Assembly (NCBI RefSeq): GCF_025685565.1
Contig: NZ_JAGSYE010000003.1
Coordinates: forward strand, 744,001 to 808,000
Length of the DNA: 64,000 nucleotides
Direction of reading: 5' to 3'
Source of the DNA: Granulicella aggregans
GTDB lineage: Bacteria; Acidobacteriota; Terriglobia; Terriglobales; Acidobacteriaceae
The translations under genes and the position numbers were made by a program. Shown piece after piece: positions 26,549 through 35,252 of the stretch (position 1 is the first letter of the stretch; the number at the start of each line of letters is the position of its first letter). A model generated the notes under the pieces. The model was not told the origin of the DNA and did not search any database. It saw nothing but the letters and a program-made list of their open reading frames with translations.

Positions 26549-26887
26549 GTGCTGATCGGACGCTGAGTTGATGCCAGATGGGTTAGACATCGCATTCAGA
26601 AACTTGGTGAAAGCAACATCCAAAGACGGCGCGTTGAGAGTCTGAACATGCCGCAAAAACGTAATCTGACCGTCCGAGGTTCGAAGCACCTCAAGGTCGA
26701 ACTGGCCCGTGACCCAGAAACTCACACGGCCCATGGTCTGGAAGCAATCAAGGTCCGCACAGCCACTTGGTACATGTTTGAAATTCTGTTTTAGTCCGGC
26801 CAAGGAGATACCCATCCCCTTCCACAGAGCCTCCTTGGAAGCGATCCAGGAAGCGATCGTCTCGACTTCGATCGGATAGTCGTTCAT
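26534..26887 (-). CDS. Small 4'-phosphopantetheinyl-transferase-like protein
   Basis: A 117-residue protein whose residues 14-23 (WIASKEALWK) match the Sfp-type motif W-x3-KE-x3-K, which positions Mg and CoA in phosphopantetheinyl transferases. The N-terminal half of such enzymes, including the GxD acid, is missing, and nothing in the 28 bp upstream supplies it. It may be a truncated gene, an AcpS-like half-size relative or an unrelated protein with a chance motif. It is downstream of the HD gene on the same strand (29 bp), with GAAGGGCGG before the ATG. Confidence 0.5.
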   Translation of the reverse strand: MNDYPIEVETIASWIASKEALWKGMGISLAGLKQNFKHVPSGCADLDCFQTMGRVSFWVTGQFDLEVLRTSDGQITFLRHVQTLNAPSLDVAFTKFLNAMSNPSGINSASDQHSLGA

Positions 26888-26915
26888 TTCAGCAATCCGC
26901 CCTTCTGCAAGATCA

Positions 26916-27530
26916 TTAGACCGCGGGACTCCCCGCCAGTCCTAACTCGTCAGCCCGCTCCTGCATCGCTTGCAGGCAATTCCCAATGTGCTCTTCGACT
27001 GGTATTCCGAGAAGCGCAGCTCCGTCCGTCATGTCTTCCCGTTTCACGGCGCGAGCGAAGGCTTTGTCCTTCATCTTCTTCTTCACGCCAGCGACTTCCA
27101 CCTCATGAATGGACTTCGAAGGCTTCACCAACGCGCACGCCGTTAAGAATCCCGCCAATTCGTCACAGGCAAAGAGCGCCTTGTCGAGATGCGTCTCGCG
27201 CGGGGTGCCGGAGTAGTCCGCATGGGCGAGGATGGCGTGCAGCACGACCTCCGGCCAGCCCTGTTCGCGCAGGAAGTTCACACCGACGAAGGGATGTTCT
27301 TCTAGCGACGGATGTTTGTCGTAGTCGAAGTCGTGCAGGAGGCCGGCGATTGCGTAGAGTTCGATAAACTCGTCTGCCTCAGCGATCGCAAGCTCAAGCC
27401 GCGCCGCCTCGCGCACACCGTAGGAGCGTGTGCAGGCCTCCACCGCAAGGCCGTGTTTGACCAACGAGGGCGACGCTGTCCACTCCTGCAACAGTTCCCA
27501 AGCCCGCTCCCGTGTAAATCCGTCTGCCAT
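26916..27530 (-). CDS. HD-domain hydrolase
   Basis: This 204-residue cytosolic protein carries the full HD set: His in SLVKHGLA, His-Asp in AGLLHDFDYDKHP, a further His pair in HAILAHADY and Asp in LFACDELAGF. Such single-domain HD proteins usually hydrolyse nucleotides or phosphate esters, and often need a divalent metal; the substrate here is unknown. The C-terminus has a Lys-rich segment (VAGVKKKMKDKAF) and a GIPVEEHIGN helix. The gene is divergent from the XRE regulator across a 197-bp regulatory gap. Confidence 0.85.
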   Translation of the reverse strand: MADGFTRERAWELLQEWTASPSLVKHGLAVEACTRSYGVREAARLELAIAEADEFIELYAIAGLLHDFDYDKHPSLEEHPFVGVNFLREQGWPEVVLHAILAHADYSGTPRETHLDKALFACDELAGFLTACALVKPSKSIHEVEVAGVKKKMKDKAFARAVKREDMTDGAALLGIPVEEHIGNCLQAMQERADELGLAGSPAV

Positions 27531-27569
27531 CGATCGCCTCCGCGCAAGTTACTATCTTGAGTCCACTTC

Positions 27570-27682
27570 GGTATTTATACCTGTTTTTTCGGTCTATCGA
27601 CGGCTTTCCCCTTGACTCATCGGTTACCCGGTGTCACTCTAGGCTCATCGCATCTTAGAGTTATCGGACATCGAAACTCTAA
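27570..27682. promoter_or_regulatory. Divergent regulatory region with two inverted repeats
   Basis: GGTATTTATACC (27570-27581) is palindromic and, read on the minus strand, contains TATAAAT, a candidate -10 for the HD gene. TTAGAGTT (27655-27662) and AACTCTAA (27675-27682) form 8-bp arms whose centres are 20 bp apart, two helical turns, ahead of the XRE regulator gene. The second pair looks like an operator, possibly for autoregulation. The region is clearly AT-richer than its surroundings. Confidence 0.45.
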
Positions 27683-27727
27683 AGGCGCTGAGGTTCCTTG
27701 CTCTGGGTCCTCCCGCAACTGACAACT

Positions 27728-28261
27728 ATGGCAACTATGATGGCACCCGTCGAACAGCGTGAGGTCCTGCGTTGCGACCATTGCAATCTGGTGCAGTTCC
27801 GCACGACCAGCGCAATGTGCCGCCGCTGCCGGAAGTGCCTCGAAGTCGAGGAGCCAGTACCTGTCGCCGCTCCTCTGGCGCTGGTCGGCACTCCCTCAAC
27901 CGTCGAGAGCGGTCTTCAGGTGGCTACTGCTGTCCGCGATCTACGGCATGTACGTAACCTCTCTCAGAGACAGCTTGCAGCTCGGATGAACGTCCCCCGT
28001 ACCTATATCTCCAAGATCGAGAACGGCAAAGCGATGCCAACGCTCTCGTCGCTGGATCGGCTGGCGAAGGCGTTGCAAGTGGATATCTCGACCCTGCTGC
28101 GCGACGCTTCAAACCGTCACCGCGACGAGTCGAACGTCCTGATGGCCGACCCGTTCCTGGCGGAGATTGCACACCATACGGCCAACTGGGACTCACTGCA
28201 GCGCTCGATCTTCCTGAACCACGTTCGCGAAGTCGCTGCGGGCCGACGCCGCACGGCGTAG
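27728..28261 (+). CDS. XRE-family regulator with N-terminal zinc ribbon
   Basis: A 177-residue protein. Residues about 14-39 have two Cys pairs (CDHCNLVQF and CRRCRKC), a probable zinc ribbon. Residues about 72-130 are a helix-turn-helix of the Cro/C1 type: RQLAARMNVPRTYISKIENG is the DNA-binding core, followed by PTLSSLDRLAKALQVDISTLL. The zinc-ribbon plus XRE pairing is seen in several acidobacterial regulators. I used ATG 27728; a TTG at 27698 would add ten residues, and neither start has a strong Shine-Dalgarno. It probably regulates itself or the divergent HD gene through the upstream inverted repeat. Confidence 0.85.
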   Translation: MATMMAPVEQREVLRCDHCNLVQFRTTSAMCRRCRKCLEVEEPVPVAAPLALVGTPSTVESGLQVATAVRDLRHVRNLSQRQLAARMNVPRTYISKIENGKAMPTLSSLDRLAKALQVDISTLLRDASNRHRDESNVLMADPFLAEIAHHTANWDSLQRSIFLNHVREVAAGRRRTA

Positions 28262-28345
28262 GTCCCGCAGCGGGCTTCGGGGCTGACGTGGAAAAGCGGG
28301 CGTGTGGGCGAGCGGATATGCTAGCGTAATCTCTGCGAGGTCTGA

Positions 28346-29215
28346 TTGCGCGCACCACTAACTAGCCGCGTCCACGAACTGTCCCTGGAAGAGGCGGCGA
28401 TCTATTGCCAGCTCGACCCGGCCCGGATTCCCCAACACGTCGCCATCATTATGGACGGCAATGGCCGCTGGGCGGGAAAGCGCATGCTGAAGCGCTTCCT
28501 TGGTCACCAGCAGGGCGCGGAGTCGGTGCAGTACGTGGTTGAGACTGCCTCGCGCATCAACCTTCCGTGGCTGACGCTGTATGCCTTCTCACTCGAAAAC
28601 AACCTCCGCCGTCCCAAGGCCGAGGTGAACTTCCTGATGAAGCTGCTGAAGAGCTATCTGGTGGGTAACGTCAAGCGAATGAACGACAACAACGTTCGCA
28701 TGGCGTACATTGGGCGGCTCACCGAGCTTCCTGCCGAAGTGCGGGACACGATGCAGTGGGCATCGGAGCAGACGGCCAAGAACACCGGCACCACGCTGAC
28801 GCTGGCATTGAACTACGGTGCTCGGTCGGAGCTTGTCGACGCGATGCGTCAGACGCTGCGTGACGCGATTACGGAGTCTGCCGGGGACTTTGAACGGCTG
28901 CAATCGCTGATCGCGGAGATGGACGAGCACCACGTCTCGCGGCGGCTCTACACAGCGCAGATGCCCGACCCGGATCTTGTCATCCGCACCAGCGGAGAGC
29001 AGCGCATCTCAAACTTTCTGCTCTGGCAGATCGCCTACGCTGAGATCTTCGTGACCGACCGGCTGTGGCCGGACTTTCGCGGCATCCATCTGCTCGAGGC
29101 CATCGCGGACTTCCAGCGTCGCGAGCGACGTTACGGCGGACTGGGCGATAGCTTTACGGACGAGAAGATGGAAGACCACCACGCGGGCGACACGGCGGAG
29201 CTGGTTCGGCGTTAG
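28346..29215 (+). CDS. uppS: Isoprenyl transferase (undecaprenyl diphosphate synthase)
   Basis: UppS condenses isopentenyl diphosphate onto farnesyl diphosphate to make the C55 lipid carrier for peptidoglycan and other polymers. The 289-residue cis-prenyltransferase shows HVAIIMDGNGRWA (catalytic Asp), TLYAFSLENNLRRP, and near the C-terminus DLVIRTSGEQRISNFLLWQ with AYAEIFVTDRLWPDF. TTG 28346 is supported by GAGG five bases upstream. The usual neighbours cdsA and dxr are absent, so the gene stands alone. Its stop overlaps the convergent permease stop. Confidence 0.95.
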   Translation: MRAPLTSRVHELSLEEAAIYCQLDPARIPQHVAIIMDGNGRWAGKRMLKRFLGHQQGAESVQYVVETASRINLPWLTLYAFSLENNLRRPKAEVNFLMKLLKSYLVGNVKRMNDNNVRMAYIGRLTELPAEVRDTMQWASEQTAKNTGTTLTLALNYGARSELVDAMRQTLRDAITESAGDFERLQSLIAEMDEHHVSRRLYTAQMPDPDLVIRTSGEQRISNFLLWQIAYAEIFVTDRLWPDFRGIHLLEAIADFQRRERRYGGLGDSFTDEKMEDHHAGDTAELVRR

Positions 29216-30687
29216 GCTGGCCGGACTACCGGCTGAAGCTGCTCTTCCCTGTTCTTGATCCTGCTTCCTCGCCAATAGATCGCGCCGCCAACCGCATTCA
29301 CCGCCAGCGCCGTGAGGCCCACCTTCAGCGCGAAGAGCCACGGGCTTTTCACGTCGACAACCGGCACCAGCGAGAACGCGATCGAGAGCAAGGTCACGCC
29401 GATCCCGCAGAAGCACGCGAGCTTCAAGAGCCATCCCGCTGGCTCACCAAAGCGCGAGCCAGCCACCAGTGGAACCGCAAACATCAGCAGGTAATAGATG
29501 CCGTAGCCGATGTTGGCGCTGGTGGCGATCAGTTGAAACGCCTCCTGCGCGCTGGTTCCGGCGGACGCAAAGAAACACATCAGGATGCTGAGCACCACGA
29601 TGACGCAAAGCGAGTTGGTGGGCGTGCGGTACTTCGGGTGAAGCCGCGTGAACCAGGCGGGGATGAGGTAGTCCCAACCAGCGACAAGGGGAAGGCGGCT
29701 TGTCTCGGCAACGATGACCGCGAACTGCGCGACGAGAGCGATGGCGAGAACAAAGATTGCGGCGCGGCCAAGCATCAGCCCCCAATCGATCACTCCGGAA
29801 GCGGTACTACCACCGGCGAAGGCCGCGGCGAGGATCTGCGGGATGGGGCCGGTGAGGTCTACCTTGTCTGCGGGAATGTAGGTCAGGATCGAGCCGCTCA
29901 TCAGGATGAAGATGACGGCGATGATGGGCGCGCCGATCCATGCGGAGCGCAGGATCGTCTTGGCTGCGTTGCGGGTCTCGCCAGCGAAGACGGCTACCTG
30001 TTCAAGGCCGGTAAGCGCGTTGAAGCTCAGCTTGCTAAAGAGGTTGATGGTGAGCAGCGTCACCGTCGGCAGAGCGAGTGAGAAAGGCCGCTGCGGCGAG
30101 ATATGCGGGTGCGCCAGCGATGTGTGCGGATGGTAGAGGATGAGCACGCCAAGTAGCAGCGTCACTAGTACAGTCACAGCGGTGCCGAAGTGAGAAACCC
30201 AGCGGCCGATTCCAAATCCGGGGATGTTGACGATCAGGATGATCGCGAAGATGCCGACGCTGAAGCTATTGATGAGAAGGTGGCTGTCGGCGATCCACGC
30301 CGCCCTGGGGCCGAGAGCGTAGCTGAGACTGGTGGCAGTCTGGATGCCAACTTCGGAGACCGCTCCGAGCGCCCAGAAGCCGAAGTTCCAAGCACTGATG
30401 AATCCAGCGAAGGGGCCGATGGCATGCTTCGTCCACTGGTAGACGCCGCCCTCCAGCGGCCATAGCTTCACGCAGTAGCTGACCACGCCCGCGACAGGCA
30501 GAAAGAGCAGAAGGATCGCGAGCAGCCAGTAGACGACGTGGCCGGAGCCCTGGCGAGCGGCCAGTCCCGCCCAGGTAATGCCTACGACGAGGAGAATTTG
30601 CATCGGAACAAGGTCGCGGAGACCAAGTTCCTTTCGCAGGGAATGGTCTGTTGACTGGCCCGCTAACAAGTCGGGGGATTCCTTCAA
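29212..30687 (-). CDS. APC-superfamily amino-acid permease
   Basis: This 491-residue membrane protein has 12-13 hydrophobic helices. The first helix region (DLVPMQILLVVGITWAGLAA) and WPLEGGVYQWTKHAIGPFAGFISAWNFG, quoted in parts as LEGGVYQW and GFISAWNF, are typical of APC amino acid:cation symporters or antiporters, with similarity to glutamate/GABA-type members. FNALTGLEQVAVFAGET matches helix 6. Substrate cannot be set from sequence. It is monocistronic and convergent with uppS; no nearby catabolic gene hints at its ligand. Confidence 0.88.
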   Translation of the reverse strand: MKESPDLLAGQSTDHSLRKELGLRDLVPMQILLVVGITWAGLAARQGSGHVVYWLLAILLLFLPVAGVVSYCVKLWPLEGGVYQWTKHAIGPFAGFISAWNFGFWALGAVSEVGIQTATSLSYALGPRAAWIADSHLLINSFSVGIFAIILIVNIPGFGIGRWVSHFGTAVTVLVTLLLGVLILYHPHTSLAHPHISPQRPFSLALPTVTLLTINLFSKLSFNALTGLEQVAVFAGETRNAAKTILRSAWIGAPIIAVIFILMSGSILTYIPADKVDLTGPIPQILAAAFAGGSTASGVIDWGLMLGRAAIFVLAIALVAQFAVIVAETSRLPLVAGWDYLIPAWFTRLHPKYRTPTNSLCVIVVLSILMCFFASAGTSAQEAFQLIATSANIGYGIYYLLMFAVPLVAGSRFGEPAGWLLKLACFCGIGVTLLSIAFSLVPVVDVKSPWLFALKVGLTALAVNAVGGAIYWRGSRIKNREEQLQPVVRPA

Positions 30688-30786
30688 GCTGAAGACTCCG
30701 CTCAGGGATTTCAGTGCTCATTCAGGGTGCGTACTGGTTGGTGATTTAGCAACAGGGTAGCATCTGCCGCCGCGGCCGGCGCTTGA

Positions 30787-32400
30787 CTACCAGGCCGCGC
30801 TCTCGCCGCTTTCGACAGGGAGAAAGAGCGTGAACACAGTCCCGCCAGGCGTATCGCCAATACGCGGGCGGCTCCATACATCCAGCCTTCCCTTGTGCTT
30901 CTCCACAATGTCGCGGGAGATCCAAAGTCCGAGGCCTGTACCCGTGATGCCCTTGGTGGAGTAGAACGCTTCGAAGATGCGGGCCAGAACGGCGTGGTCC
31001 ATGCCCGTGCCATTGTCGGCTACAGTGACACGGACCCCGGGAGCGCCATGCACCCAGTCATAGCCCGGAGAGGTGCGAAGCTCCAAAGTGCCACCCTCGG
31101 GCAGAGCGTCGATCGCGTTGCCGACGAGGTTCGCGAGCACCTGCCGGATCTCGCCCTCGTGCGCAAGCACCAGCGGGATGTCGCGGAAGCGTCGCTGAAT
31201 TCTAATCTCCTGCTGCTTTAATCTGCGATCCAGAAGGTCGAGAACGGACTCGACCAGGTCGCGAAGATCGGTCTTCATCGGCCGGCTAGATCGCCGGTAG
31301 AAGCGCAGGGTCTGCATGGTGATCTTCGAGACCAGGTCTAGCTCCCGCTGCGCCATCTCCAGGTACTCGCGCGAATCCGGTTCCATCTGTCCCTGCTCGA
31401 TCAGATAGAGGCAGTTCGTGATGGCCTCGAGTGGGTTGTTGATCTCGTGAGCGATGGAAGCCGCAAGGCGTCCGGCGATGGCCAGCTTCTCGGTCTGCCG
31501 CAGCACCTCTTCGCTCTTCTTCTGGAGAGTCAGGTCGGCGAGGAAGGCGGCCAGTTGCCGGTCTTCCGATGGGTCTCCGGGATTGAGGACGGCGACGCCC
31601 ACCAGGACGTCAACCTTCTCTCCAGCGGCGGTGACGCATACGGCCTCAAAAGGTGCTGCAGGAGCGGAGCCATCGACAACTTCGGGGGTGGATGGGAGAG
31701 TGGGACAGATCGCATCGAGAGTCAGGCCCCCGTCCGGCGTTGGCGAGGACGATGGGACCACCGCCTTGTAGCCGAGGAGACGCTCTACGGCCCGATTGGC
31801 ATAGACGACGCGGCCCGCGGCGTCGCTGATGAGCAGCCCAAGAGGCATAGCCTCCACCAGTCTGTGGAAACGCGCCTCGGCCGCCCGAAGCGCGAGTTCA
31901 GCGGCGACGCGGTTGCGGCGCGCGTCGGCTTCCTTCAGTTCGCGCTCAATGGCGGGAACGAGCCGGGTAAGGTTCTGCTTGGTCACGTAGTCCTGGGCGC
32001 CCGCGCGCATGGATTCCACCGCCGCCTCTTCGGAGACCGCGCCCGAGAGCATGATAAAGGGAAGATCGAGGCCGCTGGATCGAAGGATCTTCAACGCCTC
32101 GGGACCGCTGAAGGTGGGCAGGTTATAGTCCGCCAGGACGATCGAGGAGAGGTCACCGGCGGTCCGCTCCGCCAGGGCGCGCTTCATCTCTGGCGCGGTC
32201 TCTACACGGACGATATGCGGATCTAGTCCATGGCGACGAAGATGACGCTCCAGCAAAAGGGCGTCGTCGGCGTTGTCCTCAATCAGCAACACGTCGAGTT
32301 TTTTTAGCGGCAGATCTCCGGGCAATGCAATCCTCCGGCCCGAAGCCAATTGGTTGGCTGACCCTGACATCACTTCGTAGGCCGGGTCCTCGGTCGTCAC
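30787..32400 (-). CDS. Hybrid histidine kinase with N-terminal receiver and PAS domains
   Basis: The 537-residue cytosolic protein is built receiver-PAS-HisKA-HATPase, the reverse of a normal hybrid kinase. Receiver: LLIEDNADDALLLERHL and the phospho-Asp in IVLADYNLP. PAS: about residues 165-290. HisKA: SIAHEINNPLEAITNCLYLI with the phospho-His. ATPase: VLANLVGNAIDALPEGG and TGTGLGLWISRDIVEKH. The GTG start at 32400 is weakly supported; ATG 32370 (MSGSANQ) is an alternative. It is the third gene of a minus-strand operon after a CHASE3 kinase and a response regulator and could receive phosphate from the first kinase to set its own activity. Confidence 0.88.
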   Translation of the reverse strand: MTTEDPAYEVMSGSANQLASGRRIALPGDLPLKKLDVLLIEDNADDALLLERHLRRHGLDPHIVRVETAPEMKRALAERTAGDLSSIVLADYNLPTFSGPEALKILRSSGLDLPFIMLSGAVSEEAAVESMRAGAQDYVTKQNLTRLVPAIERELKEADARRNRVAAELALRAAEARFHRLVEAMPLGLLISDAAGRVVYANRAVERLLGYKAVVPSSSPTPDGGLTLDAICPTLPSTPEVVDGSAPAAPFEAVCVTAAGEKVDVLVGVAVLNPGDPSEDRQLAAFLADLTLQKKSEEVLRQTEKLAIAGRLAASIAHEINNPLEAITNCLYLIEQGQMEPDSREYLEMAQRELDLVSKITMQTLRFYRRSSRPMKTDLRDLVESVLDLLDRRLKQQEIRIQRRFRDIPLVLAHEGEIRQVLANLVGNAIDALPEGGTLELRTSPGYDWVHGAPGVRVTVADNGTGMDHAVLARIFEAFYSTKGITGTGLGLWISRDIVEKHKGRLDVWSRPRIGDTPGGTVFTLFLPVESGESAAW

Positions 32401-32410
32401 GGACTCGATT

Positions 32411-32836
32411 CTAGCTTAGGGGAGGAGCTTCGTTGAGTACGAGCCAGTACATCCCCAACTGACGCGTGGCTTCAGCGAAGTCCGTGAAGTTTACCGGCTT
32501 GCGAATATAGCTGTTCACACCGAGCTGGTAGCTACGGACGAGGTCGCGCTCTTCGTCGGACGAGGTAAGCACGACCACGGGCAGCATCCGCGTGAGGTCG
32601 CTCTCGCGGATCCTTCGCAGCACCTCGAGGCCTTCAACCTTGGGCAGCTTGAGGTCGAGGAGGATCACCTGAGGCTTGATGGCGTCCGCCCCAAAGAGCA
32701 TGTTGATCGCCTCTTCGCCATCGCGCGCGACTCGGATGTCGTTGGCAATGTTCGACTTCTTCAAGGCCCGTATTGTCAGCAACTCGTGATCGGGGTCATC
32801 TTCCACGAGCAGAATTAAGCGTCCCGCGTCTGCCAT
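32411..32836 (-). CDS. Single-domain response regulator (Rcp1-like)
   Basis: A 141-residue stand-alone receiver. LILLVEDDPDHELLTIRALK gives the acidic pocket, VILLDLKLPKVEGLEV the phospho-Asp, VVVLTSSDEERD the Thr/Ser switch and SYIRKPVNF the conserved Lys. There is no output domain, so it probably shuttles phosphate or binds a partner protein. ATG 32836 is preferred: TAGGA lies eight bases ahead; upstream in-frame ATGs at 32842 and 32845 sit too close to it. The gene begins 5 bp after the CHASE3 kinase stop and is followed after 10 bp by the receiver-PAS kinase. Confidence 0.9.
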   Translation of the reverse strand: MADAGRLILLVEDDPDHELLTIRALKKSNIANDIRVARDGEEAINMLFGADAIKPQVILLDLKLPKVEGLEVLRRIRESDLTRMLPVVVLTSSDEERDLVRSYQLGVNSYIRKPVNFTDFAEATRQLGMYWLVLNEAPPLS

Positions 32837-32841
32837 AGACA

Positions 32842-34335
32842 TCATCCTAACGTAAACCAGAAGGTCGCACCGCTGCCGATGACACTGTCGGCCCAAATTC
32901 GACCGTGGTGCCGCCCAATCACTCTGGCGACGGTAGCCAGGCCGATGCCGGATCCTTTGAAGTCTTTGTCGCCATGCAGGCGGTTGAAGGCGGTAAAGAG
33001 CCGGTCTGCATAGAACATGTCGAAGCCCGCACCGTTATCGCGCACAAACCAGGCCGACGCCGCATCGTCCCAGCCGAATTGCACGACCGGATCGGCAACC
33101 TTCGACGAGAACTTCACCGCATTGCCCAGAAGGTTCTCCAGCGCAACCCGGATCAGCCTGGGATCGCCGTTTGTAAGAGGACCGTCGGTCACGACGAAGT
33201 TGACGGAAGTCGCCAGGGCCCCCATCTCTCCGCTGCCGGCCTTGCTGGTCCCTATCTGCATGTCAGCGATGACAGATCGCGCGAGGGCGGCCATATCGAA
33301 CTCCTCACGGACAAGGTCGGCGCGAGTGATGCGGGAGAGCTGCAGCAGGGCATCGATCAACTGCCCCATCCGCTGCACCCCGGCACGCACCCGGCGAATA
33401 TAGTCCCTTCCGGTCGCGTCGACGGCTTCGGTGTAGTCCTCTTCGAGGGCCAGGCTGAAGCCGTCGATGGTCCTCAAGGGAGCGCGCAGGTCATGCGAGA
33501 CGGAATAGCTGAAGGCCTCCAGCTCGCGGTTGGTCGTCTCGAGCTCCGCTGTCCTGATCCGGACGCGCTCTTCAAGCTCACGATTGAGCGACTGAAGTTC
33601 GCTCGACTTCGCCTCCAGCGCTTCGCGGCTGATCGCTAGTTCAGCGGCGACATGCTCGGTCTCCAGACGCAAGGTGCGCTCCCTCCCCAGGTGACGGAAG
33701 ATCATGATGAGCAACACTAGATCCAGCGCACTCGCCAGTCCGATGGTGGCGCGAGCCCTCAAGCTGCTGCGGCGGGCCGCATCCTCGCGGAGCGTGAGAA
33801 GCCTCTTCTCTTCGGCCTCCATCTCGTCCGCGATTCGGCGGACGTGATCCATCTCCGCCTTTCCCGTGCCAGTGAGCACCATGAGGCGAACCTCGTCCTC
33901 CGGACTGCCCTCTCTGCGTCTCTGGATACCCTGAGCCAGCAGGCTCAGGCGCTGCTCCAGGACAGCGCGCATCTCCACAATGCGCGCCTCTTGGGAGGCA
34001 TTGTCGGCGGTCAGGGCCTGAAAGGTGTTTAGATCGCCTGGAAGCTCCTTGATAGCATCCGAATAGGGGGCGAGGTAGGCGTCATCGCCCGTGATCAAAA
34101 ATCCACGGCTGCCAGTCTCGGCATCTTTGGCCGCGCTCATGATGAGCTCTACCTGGTTGATCACCTGCAGGGTGTGCTGGACCCACTTCTCGTTCTCCAC
34201 CAGAACGCTCACGGAGCGGAAGGCCACCCAGGTGTTTACAATCACGACCAGGATCGCTACCAGCAATAAGCCCGTAAGGGTGTTGCGCCTCGCATCCTGT
34301 ATCTTGCTCTTTCCTGAGCTGGCTGGCATGGTCAT
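32842..34335 (-). CDS. CHASE3 sensor histidine kinase
   Basis: The 497-residue membrane kinase has one helix at about 20-40, an extracytoplasmic CHASE3 domain (DAETGSRGFLITGDDAYLAPY is its signature, quoted as TGSRGFLITGDDAYL), a second helix near 190-205, a coiled coil (about 215-265) and a kinase core. The phospho-His is in FSYSVSHDLRAPLRTIDGF; LENLLGNAVKFSSKV and KGSGIGLATVARVIGRHHG are the N and G boxes. It is the first gene of the three-gene operon and likely phosphorylates the adjacent receiver. The stimulus is unknown. Confidence 0.92.
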   Translation of the reverse strand: MTMPASSGKSKIQDARRNTLTGLLLVAILVVIVNTWVAFRSVSVLVENEKWVQHTLQVINQVELIMSAAKDAETGSRGFLITGDDAYLAPYSDAIKELPGDLNTFQALTADNASQEARIVEMRAVLEQRLSLLAQGIQRRREGSPEDEVRLMVLTGTGKAEMDHVRRIADEMEAEEKRLLTLREDAARRSSLRARATIGLASALDLVLLIMIFRHLGRERTLRLETEHVAAELAISREALEAKSSELQSLNRELEERVRIRTAELETTNRELEAFSYSVSHDLRAPLRTIDGFSLALEEDYTEAVDATGRDYIRRVRAGVQRMGQLIDALLQLSRITRADLVREEFDMAALARSVIADMQIGTSKAGSGEMGALATSVNFVVTDGPLTNGDPRLIRVALENLLGNAVKFSSKVADPVVQFGWDDAASAWFVRDNGAGFDMFYADRLFTAFNRLHGDKDFKGSGIGLATVARVIGRHHGRIWADSVIGSGATFWFTLG

Positions 34336-34343
34336 CGCATCTG

Positions 34344-34349
34344 ATTCTA
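34344..34349 (-). promoter_or_regulatory. -10 element of the two-component operon
   Basis: On the minus strand TAGAAT ends eight bases before the kinase ATG (34335), with no Shine-Dalgarno in between, so the transcript is probably leaderless or nearly so. No -35 match is clear. Confidence 0.35.
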
Positions 34350-34410
34350 AAGCCGTTTCTCTTTACCTGCGCAGCGTTCGAACACCACAGAGCTATCGTC
34401 GTTCCCATTT

Positions 34411-34704
34411 ATGCCTATCGCCGCCATTACCGTCGAACTTGAGATTCCCGGAGCTCATTCTCTGAAAGAGCGCCGCCACGCGGTGCGGTCGATCAAGGAC
34501 AAGCTGCGGCACAGCTTCAATATCTCGGTGGCAGAGCTCGATGAAGGACTGGTTTGGAACCGGGCGACGCTTGGGATTGCGGCGATCTCCGCCTCCACCA
34601 GCTACCTTACCGGACAGTGCGAGGAGGTCGAACGAGCTGTCTACAGCTACTCCACCAACCTGGGCGCCGTGGTCTTAGAGATCTACGCCGAGATCCTCGA
34701 TTAG
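34411..34704 (+). CDS. ylxP: DUF503 (YlxP-like) protein
   Basis: A 97-residue protein with the family's opening ITVELEIPGAHSLKERRHAVRSIKDKLRHSFNIS, seen here as PGAHSLKERR and KDKLRHSFNISVAE. DUF503/YlxP proteins are commonly encoded between infB and rbfA and are linked with ribosome maturation, though their biochemical role is not settled. Here it precedes rbfA by 137 bp but is not beside infB. The 5' end is divergent from the two-component operon. Confidence 0.9.
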   Translation: MPIAAITVELEIPGAHSLKERRHAVRSIKDKLRHSFNISVAELDEGLVWNRATLGIAAISASTSYLTGQCEEVERAVYSYSTNLGAVVLEIYAEILD

Positions 34705-34841
34705 GCGAGTTAACCTGCGGCCAACGACTTCTCGGGGCGGAGCGGAGCGTTATCCTCACCCCGAATGCGGCCAATAGACTACATGGCTCACTGATAGCCC
34801 TCGTAACGCCAGAGACAAACATTTACCATCGATAAAGACAC

Positions 34842-35252
34842 ATGCCTGAGCAACGCGCACGAACCTACCACCGAAACCGAGTTACAAGCACCTTCTCCGA
34901 CGAGATTGGAGCTATGCTGGAGGGCGAACTCTCCGACCCTCGCATTGCGCCATGCCATGTCACCGACGTCGTCCTCGCCCCCGGCGGCAAGTCTGCCAGG
35001 GTCTTCATCGCGGTACAAGGCACGGAGGCTGAGGAAGAAGAGACGCTGGCCGCGCTGATGACCGCGCGCATGTTTATTCGCTCTTCTCTGCGCGAGCGAA
35101 TGGGCGTGCGTCATGTACCCGACATAACATTCGCCATCGACCGGTCTGAAAAGATGACCGGCCGGATGGACGAGCTGCTGGGCCGGATGAGAAAGCGTGA
35201 CAAGAAGCGCGAGGCAACCGCACCTGCTTCGGAGCCGGCGATTCCCTCATGA
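34842..35252 (+). CDS. rbfA: 30S ribosome-binding factor A
   Basis: RbfA (136 residues) binds immature 30S subunits and is needed for 16S 5'-end maturation and cold growth. The KH-like core is seen: RVTSTFSDEIGAMLEGELSDPR, quoted as EIGAMLEGELSDPR, then ARVFIAVQGTEAEEEETLAAL and FIRSSLRERMGVRHVPDITFAID in parts. A Lys-rich tail (RKRDKKREA) follows. The stop is overlapped by the nrnA start (ATGA), showing coupling. The preceding 137-bp gap holds a repeated GCGGCCAA but no clear promoter. Confidence 0.95.
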   Translation: MPEQRARTYHRNRVTSTFSDEIGAMLEGELSDPRIAPCHVTDVVLAPGGKSARVFIAVQGTEAEEEETLAALMTARMFIRSSLRERMGVRHVPDITFAIDRSEKMTGRMDELLGRMRKRDKKREATAPASEPAIPS

